Origin: Pseudovibrio axinellae
GTDB taxonomy: Bacteria; Pseudomonadota; Alphaproteobacteria; Rhizobiales; Stappiaceae
NCBI RefSeq assembly: GCF_900110875.1
Contig: NZ_FOFM01000001.1
Coordinates: forward strand, 682,001-746,000
Length of the DNA: 64,000 nucleotides
Direction of reading: 5' to 3'
Below, in pieces: positions 27,382 to 36,558 of the stretch. Under the pieces are notes generated by a model. That model did not search any database. It saw only the letters and a program-made list of their open reading frames with translations, and had not been told where the DNA came from. A program made the translations under genes and the position numbers. Position 1 is the stretch's first letter. Every line of letters begins with the position of its first letter.

Positions 27382-28224
27382 TTAGCCGAAACGGCCAGTG
27401 ATGTAGTCTTGCGTACGCTGGTCTTTCGGGTTCGTGAAGATATCGTTGGTCAACCCCTCCTCCACCAGTTTGCCAAGGTGGAAGAACGCGGTGCGTTGCG
27501 ACACACGGGCTGCCTGCTGCATGGAGTGTGTTACGATTACGATTGTATAGTTTTGGCGCAGTTCATCGATCAACTCCTCCACTTTTGCCGTCGCGATCGG
27601 GTCCAGTGCAGAACATGGCTCATCCATGAGGATCACTTCTGGAGAGACCGCAATGGCACGGGCGATACACAAACGTTGCTGCTGCCCCCCCGAAAGGCCG
27701 GTTCCCGGCTCGTCCAGGCGGTCTTTGACCTCCTCAAACAAACCAGCGCGCTGAAGGGCGCGGGCAACGATTTCTTCCAGCTCTGCCTTGTTTTGTGCAA
27801 GGCCGTGGATGCGGGCGCCATAGGCCACGTTTTCAAAGATCGACTTGGGAAACGGGTTTGGTTTCTGGAACACCATGCCAACACGTGCACGTAGCTCCAC
27901 CACATCGATGCGCGGGTCGTAAATATCATCGTTGTCGAGCAGGATATCCCCCTCAACGCGGCAGATATCAATGGTATCGTTCATACGGTTCAAGCAGCGC
28001 AGAAAGGTGGACTTACCGCAACCGGAGGGGCCAATCAAAGCTGTGACCTGGTTTTTGCGGATGTCCAGATCCACACCGTGCAAGGCCTGTTTGTCAGCGT
28101 AAAACACTTTCACGTCACGGCCACGCATTTTAAGCGTTTCACCTTCTGCTGAGACAGCTGCTGGGGGGCGCAGGCTTACATTCATTTCACGATCGGTGTC
28201 TGTGGTCATTTCTAATGCCATCAT
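27382..28224 (-). CDS. pstB: phosphate ABC transporter ATP-binding protein
   Basis: The protein of about 280 residues has Walker [10 protein letters not shown], the Q-loop in [20 protein letters not shown], the signature [14 protein letters not shown] and Walker [14 protein letters not shown]; the KPNPFPKSI segment is specific to PstB. It powers phosphate import through PstA and PstC. The frame is open from 28284, which would overlap pstA by 47 bp. The ATG pair at 28224/28221 follows AAAGGA and leaves a 13-bp gap, so I chose it. A short N-terminal extension of about 35 residues precedes the ABC domain. Confidence 0.97.
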   Translation of the reverse strand: MMALEMTTDTDREMNVSLRPPAAVSAEGETLKMRGRDVKVFYADKQALHGVDLDIRKNQVTALIGPSGCGKSTFLRCLNRMNDTIDICRVEGDILLDNDDIYDPRIDVVELRARVGMVFQKPNPFPKSIFENVAYGARIHGLAQNKAELEEIVARALQRAGLFEEVKDRLDEPGTGLSGGQQQRLCIARAIAVSPEVILMDEPCSALDPIATAKVEELIDELRQNYTIVIVTHSMQQAARVSQRTAFFHLGKLVEEGLTNDIFTNPKDQRTQDYITGRFG

Positions 28225-28237
28225 TTTTCCTTTCAAA

Positions 28238-30085
28238 TCACCAGCGGCGCTCAAAGCGTTTACGCAGAACAAGGGCGATTGCATTCATAGAGATCAGAAA
28301 GCCAAGCAGAACCATGATGGCAGCTGACGTTTTTTGCTGGAATGCTGGCTCTGGGAAATCAGCCCACATGAAGATCTGCACGGGCAACACCGTTGACGGA
28401 TCAACAGGGCTTGCCGGAATGTCCACGATGAACGCCACCATACCAATCATGAGAAGCGGTGCGGTTTCACCAAGTGCTTGTGCCATGCCGATGATCGTGC
28501 CCGTCAAAATGCCCGGCATTGCCAGTGGCAGCACGTGATGGAACACGGCCTGCAAACGCGAGGCTCCCACTCCAAGTGCGGCCTCACGAATAGATGGCGG
28601 GACCGCCTGAAGCGCGGCGCGAGAGGCGATGATGATGGTTGGCAAGGTCATAAGCGCCAGTACCATTCCGCCCACAACCGGGGCAGACCTTGGCAAGCCA
28701 AAAACGTTGAGGAACACAGCTAGACCAAGCAGACCGAACACAATGGACGGGACCGCTGCAAGGTTATTGATGTTCACCTCAATCAGCTGCGTCCAGCGGT
28801 TCTTGGGTGCGAACTCTTCCAGATAAATTGCAGCAGAGACGCCGATTGGAAATGACAGGGACAATGTTACCAGCATGGTCCAGAAGGAGCCGACTGCGGC
28901 GCCCCAAATTCCTGCCATCTCTGGTTCACGGCTTGCACCAGCGTTGAAAAAGATCGAGTTCCACTCATTTTCTACCGCTCCCTTGGAGATAAGGTAGTCG
29001 GTGTATGCGATCTCTTTGTCTGAGAACTTGCGGAAAGATTGCGGTGTTTCGAGCTCTTCAATATGCCATTTGCCAGCTGGAATGGCCGTTTGTGAGGACA
29101 ACGGGATAAAAGGCGTCCCGGTTACGCTCGTGGGCGTCACCTTTTCAACTTTAACTGTGCCGCCATTTGCCTGCACGAAGAAGCTCGGCATCTTATCATT
29201 GAGCGTTCCGCCCTTGCCGATGTTGCTCAGGTGGTCTTCCAATGTCTTTAGCTGAGTTTTTTGAGCTTCAAGTACACTGATAATTTTTGCCAGAGCCGCT
29301 TTATTGCCTTCAATTTCCGCAGTCAGGCGCTGTGCAACAAGTGGGTCTTTTTCACTTTCCAACCGATCAGCCAGGCTGTCATTTTTTGCATTAACGCTTA
29401 CCTGTGACCGTCCGCGGGCTTCAATCTTGCCCGCAAGTAACTCTATCTCGCGCTCATAATAGACTTTGAGAGATGCCAGAATCTCCTTAAACTCGGGCTT
29501 TCCTGAGGTGATCGTTACCAGCCCGTTTGTTTGTGAAAATGTTGCTGCACCTGATGTTGGGATTCTGGTCTTATCCGTGATCAGGCCTTTGACATAAAGA
29601 TCAGCAAAGTCGGAGAGCGGGATGGCGACAGGTTTGGTTGCTCCTAAGATAGACGGGTCAGCAACCACCTGTTTTTGAAGCAGGATATTAGCGCCTGATG
29701 ACACAAGACCGTACAGCACACGGCGATTTTTGCGGTCAGAAGCGAACGGAAGTTCGGACTTCAAACCGTCGCGGATGATCTTGTTATAGCTTGCACCTGC
29801 CGGATTGGCTGGGTCAACAGACTGAGCTCCAAGATTGAGCGGTACACTTACATAGTTATAGGTGAACGCAGGAAGGCCCGAACCTACGACTGTGATAAGG
29901 AGCAGCACCAGAAAGCTGATCGCCATTGCAATTGCGCCAATGCCATAGGCTTTGAAACGACGCTCTGTACTGTAGCGTTTTTTCAAGCGCTTGCGGGCTT
30001 CGTCTGTCGTATGGACGCCAGACGGTACGCCCTTGACACTTCCACCTACAGTAAGACCGGAGGTGGACTGAGCGATATCAGTCAT
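28238..30085 (-). CDS. pstA: phosphate ABC transporter permease PstA with large coiled-coil insertion
   Basis: The 615-residue permease has a first membrane helix at about 47-70, then about 320 non-membrane residues, then a membrane domain from about 391 with the transporter signature [20 protein letters not shown] (about 526-545). The region after the first helix is the DUF3333 domain of alphaproteobacterial PstA. Residues about 201-290 look like an antiparallel coiled coil (repeats such as [10 protein letters not shown] and [19 protein letters not shown]), which makes the protein clearly longer than usual. It overlaps pstC by eight bases. The membrane topology places the insert in the periplasm. 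Confidence 0.93.
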   Translation of the reverse strand: MTDIAQSTSGLTVGGSVKGVPSGVHTTDEARKRLKKRYSTERRFKAYGIGAIAMAISFLVLLLITVVGSGLPAFTYNYVSVPLNLGAQSVDPANPAGASYNKIIRDGLKSELPFASDRKNRRVLYGLVSSGANILLQKQVVADPSILGATKPVAIPLSDFADLYVKGLITDKTRIPTSGAATFSQTNGLVTITSGKPEFKEILASLKVYYEREIELLAGKIEARGRSQVSVNAKNDSLADRLESEKDPLVAQRLTAEIEGNKAALAKIISVLEAQKTQLKTLEDHLSNIGKGGTLNDKMPSFFVQANGGTVKVEKVTPTSVTGTPFIPLSSQTAIPAGKWHIEELETPQSFRKFSDKEIAYTDYLISKGAVENEWNSIFFNAGASREPEMAGIWGAAVGSFWTMLVTLSLSFPIGVSAAIYLEEFAPKNRWTQLIEVNINNLAAVPSIVFGLLGLAVFLNVFGLPRSAPVVGGMVLALMTLPTIIIASRAALQAVPPSIREAALGVGASRLQAVFHHVLPLAMPGILTGTIIGMAQALGETAPLLMIGMVAFIVDIPASPVDPSTVLPVQIFMWADFPEPAFQQKTSAAIMVLLGFLISMNAIALVLRKRFERRW

Positions 30086-31466
30086 ACTGTTCCCTATATT
30101 TCTTCACAACGCGTAGAGCGAAGATGTTCAGAGCAAGTGTGATGCAGAAAAGGAGAAGGCCAAGAGCGAACGCAGCAAGTGTTTTTGCGCTGTCAAATTC
30201 TTGGTCACCAACAAGCAGCGTTACGATCTGCACTGTTACGGTTGTGACAGCTTCCAGCGGGTTCACTGTCATTTTGGCTGCAAGGCCAGCTGCCATCACC
30301 ACGATCATCGTCTCACCAATGGCGCGGGAGATGGCGAGGATCAAAGCTGAGACAATGCCCGGCAGAGCTGCTGGCAAGACAACATGGCGGATTGTTTCCG
30401 ACTTGGTTGCGCCCAGACCGGCCGACCCATCTCGCAGTGATTGTGGCACTGCATTGATTACGTCATCGGACAAGGAGGACACGAACGGGATAATCATGAT
30501 GCCCATCACCAAGCCAGCTGCCAATGCAGATTCTGAGCTGACTGAAAGACCGATGCTTTCGCCCCATCCACGAATGAACGGTGCAACTGTAAGGGCGGCG
30601 AAGAACCCGTAGACCACGGTTGGGATGCCAGCGAGAATTTCAAGAACGGGCTTTACAATCGCTCTCACCGGTCCGCTTGCATAATCTGAAAGGTAGATTG
30701 CCGAAAGCAGACCGATTGGGGCTGCAACGATAATTGCGATTGTGGTGATCAACATGGTGCCAACCAGAAGCGGAATAGCGCCAAAAATCTTGGTATTGGT
30801 TTCACCCAGCTCAGCGCCAGCACCTTCAAAGGCGCTCTGCGGGCTCCAGTGCAGACCGAACACAAAATCCAATACAGGAATTTTGCGGAAGAACATAAGG
30901 CTCTCAAAGAGCAACGACAAAACGATGCCGATTGTGGTGAAGATCGCAACAGCGGAACATAGGATCAGCAATCCCATGACGGTGCGTTCAACAAAGTGGC
31001 GGGCGCGCATTGTTGGGCGAATAGAGCGGTATCCGTAGCGCAAACCACCTGCAACAAGCATAACGATCAGTGCCGTTTTAAGGTAAAGTGAGGTCGCCGC
31101 GAGCGAACTGAAAAGCACTGCTGCCTGCTCTTTACCTGCATCTGCAAAGGCGACAATGCCACCAAATGCGATTGCCCTGGCGTCGCGCAGGAATGCCTGA
31201 AGCTCTGGTTTTGATAGGCCTTCGACAACCTCGGCATTGGCTGAGATCACCATTGTATCTAGCAGACGAGGCTCAACGATTGCCCACGCAACCAAGAGCA
31301 CAAATGCCGGAAGTGTTGCCAAAATAGCCAGATACCCACCGTGATAACCGGGGCGGGAGTGAAGGGCTACAAGCTCTTTTACAGCCACCTGCTGAGCGCG
31401 ATGGCGGCCATAGAAGCTGGCAGCAACAAACACCAAAAGAAGAAGGGCAGCGTAAGTCCAAAACAT
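30078..31466 (-). CDS. pstC: phosphate ABC transporter permease PstC
   Basis: The 462-residue permease has a long N-terminal region with two or three membrane helices (about 1-20, 45-65, 115-140) before the core domain. The transporter loop SLRDGSAGLGATKSETIRHVVLPAALPG (about 342-369) docks PstB. The N-terminal extension is normal for alphaproteobacterial PstC. It is separated from pstS by a 145-bp spacer with a terminator-like hairpin and overlaps pstA by eight bases. Confidence 0.95.
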   Translation of the reverse strand: MFWTYAALLLLVFVAASFYGRHRAQQVAVKELVALHSRPGYHGGYLAILATLPAFVLLVAWAIVEPRLLDTMVISANAEVVEGLSKPELQAFLRDARAIAFGGIVAFADAGKEQAAVLFSSLAATSLYLKTALIVMLVAGGLRYGYRSIRPTMRARHFVERTVMGLLILCSAVAIFTTIGIVLSLLFESLMFFRKIPVLDFVFGLHWSPQSAFEGAGAELGETNTKIFGAIPLLVGTMLITTIAIIVAAPIGLLSAIYLSDYASGPVRAIVKPVLEILAGIPTVVYGFFAALTVAPFIRGWGESIGLSVSSESALAAGLVMGIMIIPFVSSLSDDVINAVPQSLRDGSAGLGATKSETIRHVVLPAALPGIVSALILAISRAIGETMIVVMAAGLAAKMTVNPLEAVTTVTVQIVTLLVGDQEFDSAKTLAAFALGLLLFCITLALNIFALRVVKKYREQYD

Positions 31467-31565
31467 TTGTTTGTTTCGCCTTATTGGGCGTTAGCCGTGT
31501 GAGAGTTTCGTATCTTTTGATTGAAGCCAATCAAACATCGCACCCACGAGAACTTTTAGGAGGTT

Positions 31566-31595
31566 CAAAAACGGTCAGCCTGGCAGCTGACCGTC
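31566..31595 (-). terminator. hairpin between pstS and pstC (partial terminator)
   Basis: On the minus strand the arms ACGGTCAGC and GCTGACCGT surround a short loop and are followed by TTTTTG. It begins about 17 bp after the pstS stop. Such a hairpin would let much more pstS than pstCAB mRNA accumulate, as expected for a periplasmic binding protein. Confidence 0.75.
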
Positions 31596-31611
31596 TTCGT
31601 GTTTTTTGTGC

Positions 31612-32631
31612 TTAGAATACAAGCGGGGTCAGAGCAGATGCAGATTTTGCGATTGAATCGCGATCTGCGACTGGCAGCGGGATGAGCCCTTTGTCAGCCA
31701 GGTAACCTTCATCACCCCAAGTGTCTTCATTGGTGAATTCAGCGAGGTATTCTGCGATGCCCGGGATCACGCCAACGTGCTCTTTCTTGATGTAGAAATA
31801 CAGGCTGCGTGACACAGGGTAGTCACCGGTTGAGATTGCTTCAAACGTTGGAGCAACACCAGCGATGTGTGTTCCCTGGATCTTGTCTGCATTTTGGTCA
31901 AGGAATGAGAACCCGAAGATGCCCAGTGCATTTGGGTTGGCATCCAGCTTCTGCACGATCAGGTTATCGTTTTCACCTGCTTCAATGTAGGCACCGTCCT
32001 CACGGATTTCGTGACATGCCTTTTTCTGCAGGTTCAACTCGGCTGCGCCAGGTAGTTTTTTACAACCACCTTCCATTGCCAGCTCAGCGAACGCATCACG
32101 TGTACCAGAAGTTGGCGGAGGTCCAAGAACCTCAATCTTTGAATCAGGCAAGGAAGGGTCGATGTCAGACCATTTCTGATATGGGTTTGCAACGAGCTTG
32201 CCGTCTACCGGTACATCCTTAGCCAGAGCCAGGAAGATTTGCGGCAGTGTTAGGTCCAGCTGAGATCCAGCTTTCGAGTTTGCAAGTACGATACCATCGA
32301 ACCCTACAGTCACTTCAACTGGTGTAACACCAGCTTCACCGCACTTGACCAGCTCTTTGGCCTTCATACGGCGAGACGCATTGGTGATGTCAGGCGTATT
32401 TTCGCCAACACCATCGCAGAAAAGCTTGATGCCACCGCCTGAGCCTGTGGACTCAACAACTGGTGTTCTGAAATCTGTTTTCTGACCAAACTGCTCGGCA
32501 ACAGCTGTCGCAAATGGAAATACGGTTGAAGAACCAACGATCTGGATCTGGTCACGAGCCTGAGCAGAACCAGCAGCAATGGTTCCTGCTAGAGCGAGCG
32601 CTGCAACGCCTGAAAATACCTTGATTTTCAC
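31612..32631 (-). CDS. pstS: phosphate-binding protein PstS
   Basis: The 339-residue periplasmic protein binds phosphate and delivers it to PstCAB. A signal peptide (VKIKVFSGVAALALAGTIAA, cleaved after AQA) is followed by the phosphate-binding QIVGSSTVFPFA (about 27-38) and STGSGGGIKLFCDGVG (about 55-70), then SRRMKAKE. The frame is open from 32772, but the GTG at 32631 has AAGGAGA six bases upstream and puts the signal peptide at the N-terminus. The C-terminus is complete. A PhoB-box-like sequence lies about 120 bp upstream. Confidence 0.95.
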   Translation of the reverse strand: MKIKVFSGVAALALAGTIAAGSAQARDQIQIVGSSTVFPFATAVAEQFGQKTDFRTPVVESTGSGGGIKLFCDGVGENTPDITNASRRMKAKELVKCGEAGVTPVEVTVGFDGIVLANSKAGSQLDLTLPQIFLALAKDVPVDGKLVANPYQKWSDIDPSLPDSKIEVLGPPPTSGTRDAFAELAMEGGCKKLPGAAELNLQKKACHEIREDGAYIEAGENDNLIVQKLDANPNALGIFGFSFLDQNADKIQGTHIAGVAPTFEAISTGDYPVSRSLYFYIKKEHVGVIPGIAEYLAEFTNEDTWGDEGYLADKGLIPLPVADRDSIAKSASALTPLVF

Positions 32632-32749
32632 CTGAAGTCTCCTTGGGAGTTCTGGTTTAGAAACTGTTAAACTACGTTCACCCCACAGCACCCTTGCTGT
32701 GAGCTGGCTGTAACCTATCGCTGTGCTGTGATGGTTATATGAACGTTGC

Positions 32750-32767
32750 GTATCAGTTTTATGACAC
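32750..32767 (-). promoter_or_regulatory. candidate PhoB box upstream of pstS
   Basis: On the minus strand the 18 bases GTGTCATAAAACTGATAC match the PhoB-box layout of two heptamers around CTGTCAT separated by four A/T bases: the first heptamer has six of seven matches and the second five of seven. It lies between phoR and pstS, in the correct orientation, roughly 120 bp before the pstS start codon. The match was made by eye. Confidence 0.6.
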
Positions 32768-32795
32768 TTCAAGCATTTGAATTTATTATGTTATT

Positions 32796-34163
32796 TTAAT
32801 CGGAGTCGTTTTCGTCATAAACTACCGCACCTGGAATGAAGACTCTGAAACACGCGCCTTCTTCCGGTTTACTCTCAATTTCGAGTCTGGCTCTATGGCG
32901 AGTCAAAATATGTTTTACAATCGCCAAACCCAGACCTGTTCCCTTCATCTGACGGCTCGTGACAACGTCAACGCGATAAAAACGCTCCGTCAGTCTTGGC
33001 AGGTGCTCCGGGTCAATGCCAGGACCATAATCGCGCACTTCTGCAATCCATTGCGGTGTTTCTGTAGAATCAGGGTCCAAACGGCATGTCACATCAACAC
33101 GGCCTCCGCTTGAACCGTATTTCAGTGCGTTTTCGACCAGATTGTTAAAAACCTGCACCAGTTCATCGTTTTCACCGCGAATCTCTACTGGCTCATCGGG
33201 GATTGAAACATTTAGCTTCACACCGGTGTCTTTGGCGACCGGCAGCAAGGATTCCACGCAGTGGCGCATGATGAGACCGAGGTCCACAAGCGTTTCTGGC
33301 TGCACGTGCACTTTCATTTCGATGCGCGACAGAGACAACAGGTCATCAATCAGGCGCCGCATACGCTCCGCCTGATCCAGCATGATATCGAGAAACTGCT
33401 CCTGTGCCTTTGGGTCCCCTTTTGCCGGGCCTTGCAAGGTTTCAATAAATCCAGTCAATGAGGCAAGCGGTGTGCGTAATTCATGGGAGGCGTTGGCAAC
33501 AAAATCGGCGCGCATGCGTTCCAAACGGCGTGCTTCTGTCAAATCTCGGATCACCACGAGGATAAGACCGGGGCGACCACGCGGGACGGCAAGACTTCCA
33601 CTGGAGATAGACCATAGCGGCGCAATGTGCGCTTCGAGCCACAGCTCCATGGGGACTTTCTCGCTCCAGTCAATCACTTCTGTCGGACCACCATTTGAGA
33701 CGCGGTCCAAAGCTTCTAATAGGGACGGTGCGCGAATACGAAAAGACAGCGGGTCACCAACTGCAATGGTGCCGAAGCGGCGCTGAGCTACACTGTTCAC
33801 ATATTGGGTGGTTCCGCGATAATCGACAACGAAACACGGGTCTGGCAGCGCATTGACGGCAGATTTCATGCCGCGATCAACAATCTCGCTGGCTTCTTTG
33901 CGGCTCACACCACTTGGTGCCTTCACTTTGGTCCGGCTTTTCATACCGCCGCCAATCACAAGCACAAAGATGAGGGCAAACGCAAAGAAGGACGCCCACA
34001 GCGGGACATGAAAGACAAAGGAGAACATAGCAAAGATGCCCGCAGCTGCCAGAAGGACCCAGCGAACATCAACGGGTTTGCGATAAACCGTTTGCCTGTT
34101 GAGACCCAGTCTCAACGGCTCCTGATTTACCTGCTTGTCTTCCTTATCAGTATCCAGGGACAT
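32796..34163 (-). CDS. phoR: phosphate regulon sensor histidine kinase PhoR
   Basis: The 455-residue membrane kinase has two closely spaced N-terminal helices (about 35-70), a PAS-like domain (about 95-205), the phospho-acceptor His in FVANASHELRTPLASLTGF (near 224), and a complete HATPase domain with the N-box VFNNLVENALKYG, EVRDYGPGIDPEHL and GTGLGLAIVKHIL. It phosphorylates PhoB when phosphate is scarce. ATG 34163 is preferred over a GTG three codons upstream because of ribosome-binding-site spacing. It heads the pho-pst cluster and is followed by pstS after 164 bp. Confidence 0.96.
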   Translation of the reverse strand: MSLDTDKEDKQVNQEPLRLGLNRQTVYRKPVDVRWVLLAAAGIFAMFSFVFHVPLWASFFAFALIFVLVIGGGMKSRTKVKAPSGVSRKEASEIVDRGMKSAVNALPDPCFVVDYRGTTQYVNSVAQRRFGTIAVGDPLSFRIRAPSLLEALDRVSNGGPTEVIDWSEKVPMELWLEAHIAPLWSISSGSLAVPRGRPGLILVVIRDLTEARRLERMRADFVANASHELRTPLASLTGFIETLQGPAKGDPKAQEQFLDIMLDQAERMRRLIDDLLSLSRIEMKVHVQPETLVDLGLIMRHCVESLLPVAKDTGVKLNVSIPDEPVEIRGENDELVQVFNNLVENALKYGSSGGRVDVTCRLDPDSTETPQWIAEVRDYGPGIDPEHLPRLTERFYRVDVVTSRQMKGTGLGLAIVKHILTRHRARLEIESKPEEGACFRVFIPGAVVYDENDSD

Positions 34164-34705
34164 ACGTGCCACTCTCTAAACACCTGCGTGCGTTCAAGCT
34201 GTTTTCCTTCAAGTTGACCCAGAATTTAGCAGGGCCAGCATGACAATCTCGCGACGGCGACCACTCATTTCTTCAGTTTTCCCAAAAGGAGAGCATTCTT
34301 GGACGCTGCGAAACCAAGGACAATGGCCACTCACCACCCTTTGGTAAGCCGAGTTAATCCTCCCCGAAATCTCCGAGGGGTGACTGGGTTATATATTTAG
34401 CAGGTTCAACAAATCAAGCAGAAGACAAGCTGAAGAATAATAATTAATCAGCGAACCTTGTTCTGTGAGTGTTTCATCCTGGTTGAACTATCGTCTTAGA
34501 CACTAATTTCTGACTTGAACGACCCCTCTTCTCACTCTTACCTTTGGTAATTGCACGTAAACGAAATACGCCTTTAAATGGCAGTGCCGCTGAGACTTGG
34601 AATTCTTGCAGGTGTTCAGCCCAGGATTGATGACTTGAAGGTTATTCTTGTGCACCTGCCCCAAAACCGGGCTTCACCTGTTGAAACATGCGATGAGGAC
34701 GGAAC
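34164..34705. other. about 540-bp divergent intergenic region, nothing firm
   Basis: The spacer between phoR and the TPR gene holds only a weak C-rich/G-rich hairpin near 34367-34382 without a T run. No gene, RNA or clear promoter is supported. A second Pho box near phoR was looked for and not found. Confidence 0.55.
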
Positions 34706-35287
34706 ATGGAAGAGATTGTGAAGAAGCTGGAAGCCGCGATCTCTGACGAAAACTGGGCAGAGGCGGAAACATGCATTCTTGCTTTGCTGAAAACTGACGA
34801 GAACAATTCAAGCCTTTGGTACAATCTGGGCCTTGTACGTCGGCGAGCAGGCAACAACGCGGCAGCTATTGAAAACTTCACGAGGGCACTAGAGGACGCT
34901 CCAAAACACAAGGGTGCACTGTTTGAGCGTGCAGCGGCCTATCTGGATCTTGAGGACTTCCACGCCGCCCTCAATGACTTTTCCGAGTTTACGGTTGCTT
35001 ACCCTGATGACAGTGACGGACTGCTGAATTTGGCGCGTATTGCCCTTCACATGGAGGTGCCCGACCTTGCGCTGCAAGCATTCCAGAAGCGTTCAGAAAT
35101 TGAGAACGACGCTGAGAACATCCTCGGGGCGGCTGAAGCGATGCAGATGCGCGGCGATGAAGAGGGTATCAGCCTGCTCCGGCGTCTTTTCGCAAACAAT
35201 CCCTCTGTGAGACCTGAGCTGCTAAAAATTATGAGCCAGGGCTCCTATGGGCGCGTGCCACTCAACTCGAACGCTTTTCTCGGCTAA
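34706..35287 (+). CDS. tetratricopeptide repeat protein
   Basis: The 193-residue soluble protein consists of TPR-type helical pairs. The repeats are visible at about 30-63 (SLWYNLGLVRRRAGNNAAAIENFTRALEDAP), 64-97 (GALFERAAAYLDLEDFHAALNDFSEFTVAYP) and 98-130 (DGLLNLARIALHMEVPDLALQAFQK), preceded by a helical pair and followed by a fourth degenerate one. No signal peptide is present, so it is cytosolic and probably mediates protein contacts. A GAGGACGGA site precedes ATG 34706. Its last four bases overlap the end of the convergent DUF6065 gene. Confidence 0.87.
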   Translation: MEEIVKKLEAAISDENWAEAETCILALLKTDENNSSLWYNLGLVRRRAGNNAAAIENFTRALEDAPKHKGALFERAAAYLDLEDFHAALNDFSEFTVAYPDDSDGLLNLARIALHMEVPDLALQAFQKRSEIENDAENILGAAEAMQMRGDEEGISLLRRLFANNPSVRPELLKIMSQGSYGRVPLNSNAFLG

Positions 35288-36000
35288 CTCTCTACTGTGC
35301 GTTTGGCACGTACAGACTTTCTGTAATGACCCGGCTCGGCTTGGAGCTTGCTTTGCATCTCAAGATGAACTGCGAGCTCATCCTCGTCCATTGGGCCACA
35401 TTCGAGTGCAAGAGTTTCGCGCTGAAAGGGAAAAGCCTGCGCAATGGGTGTTCCCGCCTTCAACGTTCCTTCAAATGCTTCGTCTTTCCAAAGGGCCGGA
35501 AAGTGCACAAAGCCACCTTTGAACCGGTCACAGTCGACCACACCGGAGAGCGTGCGAAAGGGAAGTTCCTCTCTGTTCAGGGGATGAGTGAACAGCAACG
35601 AGACGCCCTGCTCGGCCTCAATACTCCAAAAATTATTGAGCTTGATAATGAAATCACTGGGCCGCGAGGTCAAAGGTGCCCCTGTTGCCTGCTCTGGCAC
35701 ATGCAGTCCAATGGGGGATCTGGTTTGCTGTGCCTTTGGAGACACGGGCTTGGGCCAGTGCCAGGAAAACTCTCCCTGCTTGAGCGTCACGTCACACGGC
35801 AACTTAAAGATGATGCCTGTCGAGAAACCATCAATGATTGGCGGACAATGCTTTAACGTACGCACAAGCTCATTGCCCAGCAGTTCGCTCTGCGCTGTTG
35901 AAGGGATATCTTTCAACCAGTCAGGTCGTGTTGCTTGGGCCTGAACCGGTTCAGGAATATGGCCGTGCAATTCCGGCAGGCAACGAAACTTCAGTTTCAT
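35284..36000 (-). CDS. DUF6065 family protein
   Basis: The 238-residue protein fits the DUF6065 pattern: an N-terminal PDWLKDIPS, TLKHCPPIIDGFSTGI (about 48-63), IKLNNFWSIEAEQGVSLLFTHPLNR (about 118-142), a conserved block with VDCDRFKG, and GTPIAQAFPFQRE near 188. The family occurs in alphaproteobacteria and in some phages, and its function is unknown. It appears cytosolic. The gene lies nine bases after the SRPBCC gene on the same strand, so the two are likely co-transcribed. Confidence 0.75.
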   Translation of the reverse strand: MKLKFRCLPELHGHIPEPVQAQATRPDWLKDIPSTAQSELLGNELVRTLKHCPPIIDGFSTGIIFKLPCDVTLKQGEFSWHWPKPVSPKAQQTRSPIGLHVPEQATGAPLTSRPSDFIIKLNNFWSIEAEQGVSLLFTHPLNREELPFRTLSGVVDCDRFKGGFVHFPALWKDEAFEGTLKAGTPIAQAFPFQRETLALECGPMDEDELAVHLEMQSKLQAEPGHYRKSVRAKRTVES

Positions 36001-36008
36001 AAGCTTTC

Positions 36009-36497
36009 CTAATATCTCGTAATGTAAACTTTCAACTTACTTAAACAGTATGGCCATCCCGCGCTTGAGTTCATGGCGCGCAGGTACTCTCGCCAGCCAT
36101 CGCCATAGCGTTCAAAGTGACTATGCACCAAGTTAACTTGCGCGCCGTCCTCAACATCTATGAAATCGATCGTCACGATGCCGGACTGCTGCGGGGTCTC
36201 AATCAGTAATCGTTTAGGAGAAACTTGCCAGGACAGGACGATTTTTCGGCCCTCCTCCAGCTTTTGAATGGTGCCCCATTGTAAGCGCCTGCCATCCTCG
36301 ACATCCTCATAGCATGAGCCACCCGTTAGCGGCTCTAAGCCCAGGACGCCTTCCGGCGAAAACCGGTATTCAGGGGGCCACCACGCATCAAGCTTCTCCA
36401 AAAAACAGGAGTAGGCGGTTTGGGCATTGGTAGGCAGTCGTATGTCTGCCTTACACAATGAAAATTGCTCCAGAACGCCTGTTTCGCCTGATGTCAT
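36009..36497 (-). CDS. SRPBCC (START-like) domain protein, AHSA1 type
   Basis: The 162-residue protein has a single helix-grip fold of the SRPBCC superfamily: a long first strand (CKADIRLPTNAQTAYSCFLE), the middle WGTIQKLEEGRKIVLSWQ (about 70-87), VTIDFIDVEDGAQVNLVHSHF, and a C-terminal helix with GWPYCLSKLKVYI. AHSA1-type members carry small hydrophobic ligands or act with regulators and chaperones; the ligand here is unknown. ATG 36497 has a GGGGGG site; the frame extends to a TTG at 36515. It follows the potC-like gene across a perfect hairpin. Confidence 0.82.
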   Translation of the reverse strand: MTSGETGVLEQFSLCKADIRLPTNAQTAYSCFLEKLDAWWPPEYRFSPEGVLGLEPLTGGSCYEDVEDGRRLQWGTIQKLEEGRKIVLSWQVSPKRLLIETPQQSGIVTIDFIDVEDGAQVNLVHSHFERYGDGWREYLRAMNSSAGWPYCLSKLKVYITRY

Positions 36498-36516
36498 TGC
36501 TGCCCCCCAAACCAAT

Positions 36517-36549
36517 GCGATTTACCATGAAAGCCTCATGGTAAATCGC
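36517..36549. repeat. perfect 14-bp inverted repeat between potC-like and SRPBCC genes
   Basis: Arms GCGATTTACCATGA and TCATGGTAAATCGC enclose a five-base loop. It begins ten bases after the stop of the permease gene. There is no T run on the minus strand, so it is either an unusual terminator, an RNA stability hairpin or an operator. Confidence 0.75.
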
Positions 36550-36558
36550 TATCATGTG

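Noticed and set aside
32697-32714. CTGTGAG-N4-CTGTAAC, Pho-box-like with the correct 11-bp period
   Set aside because: It points away from pstS, toward the end of phoR, and each heptamer misses a key C, so the site at 32750-32767 is the better candidate.
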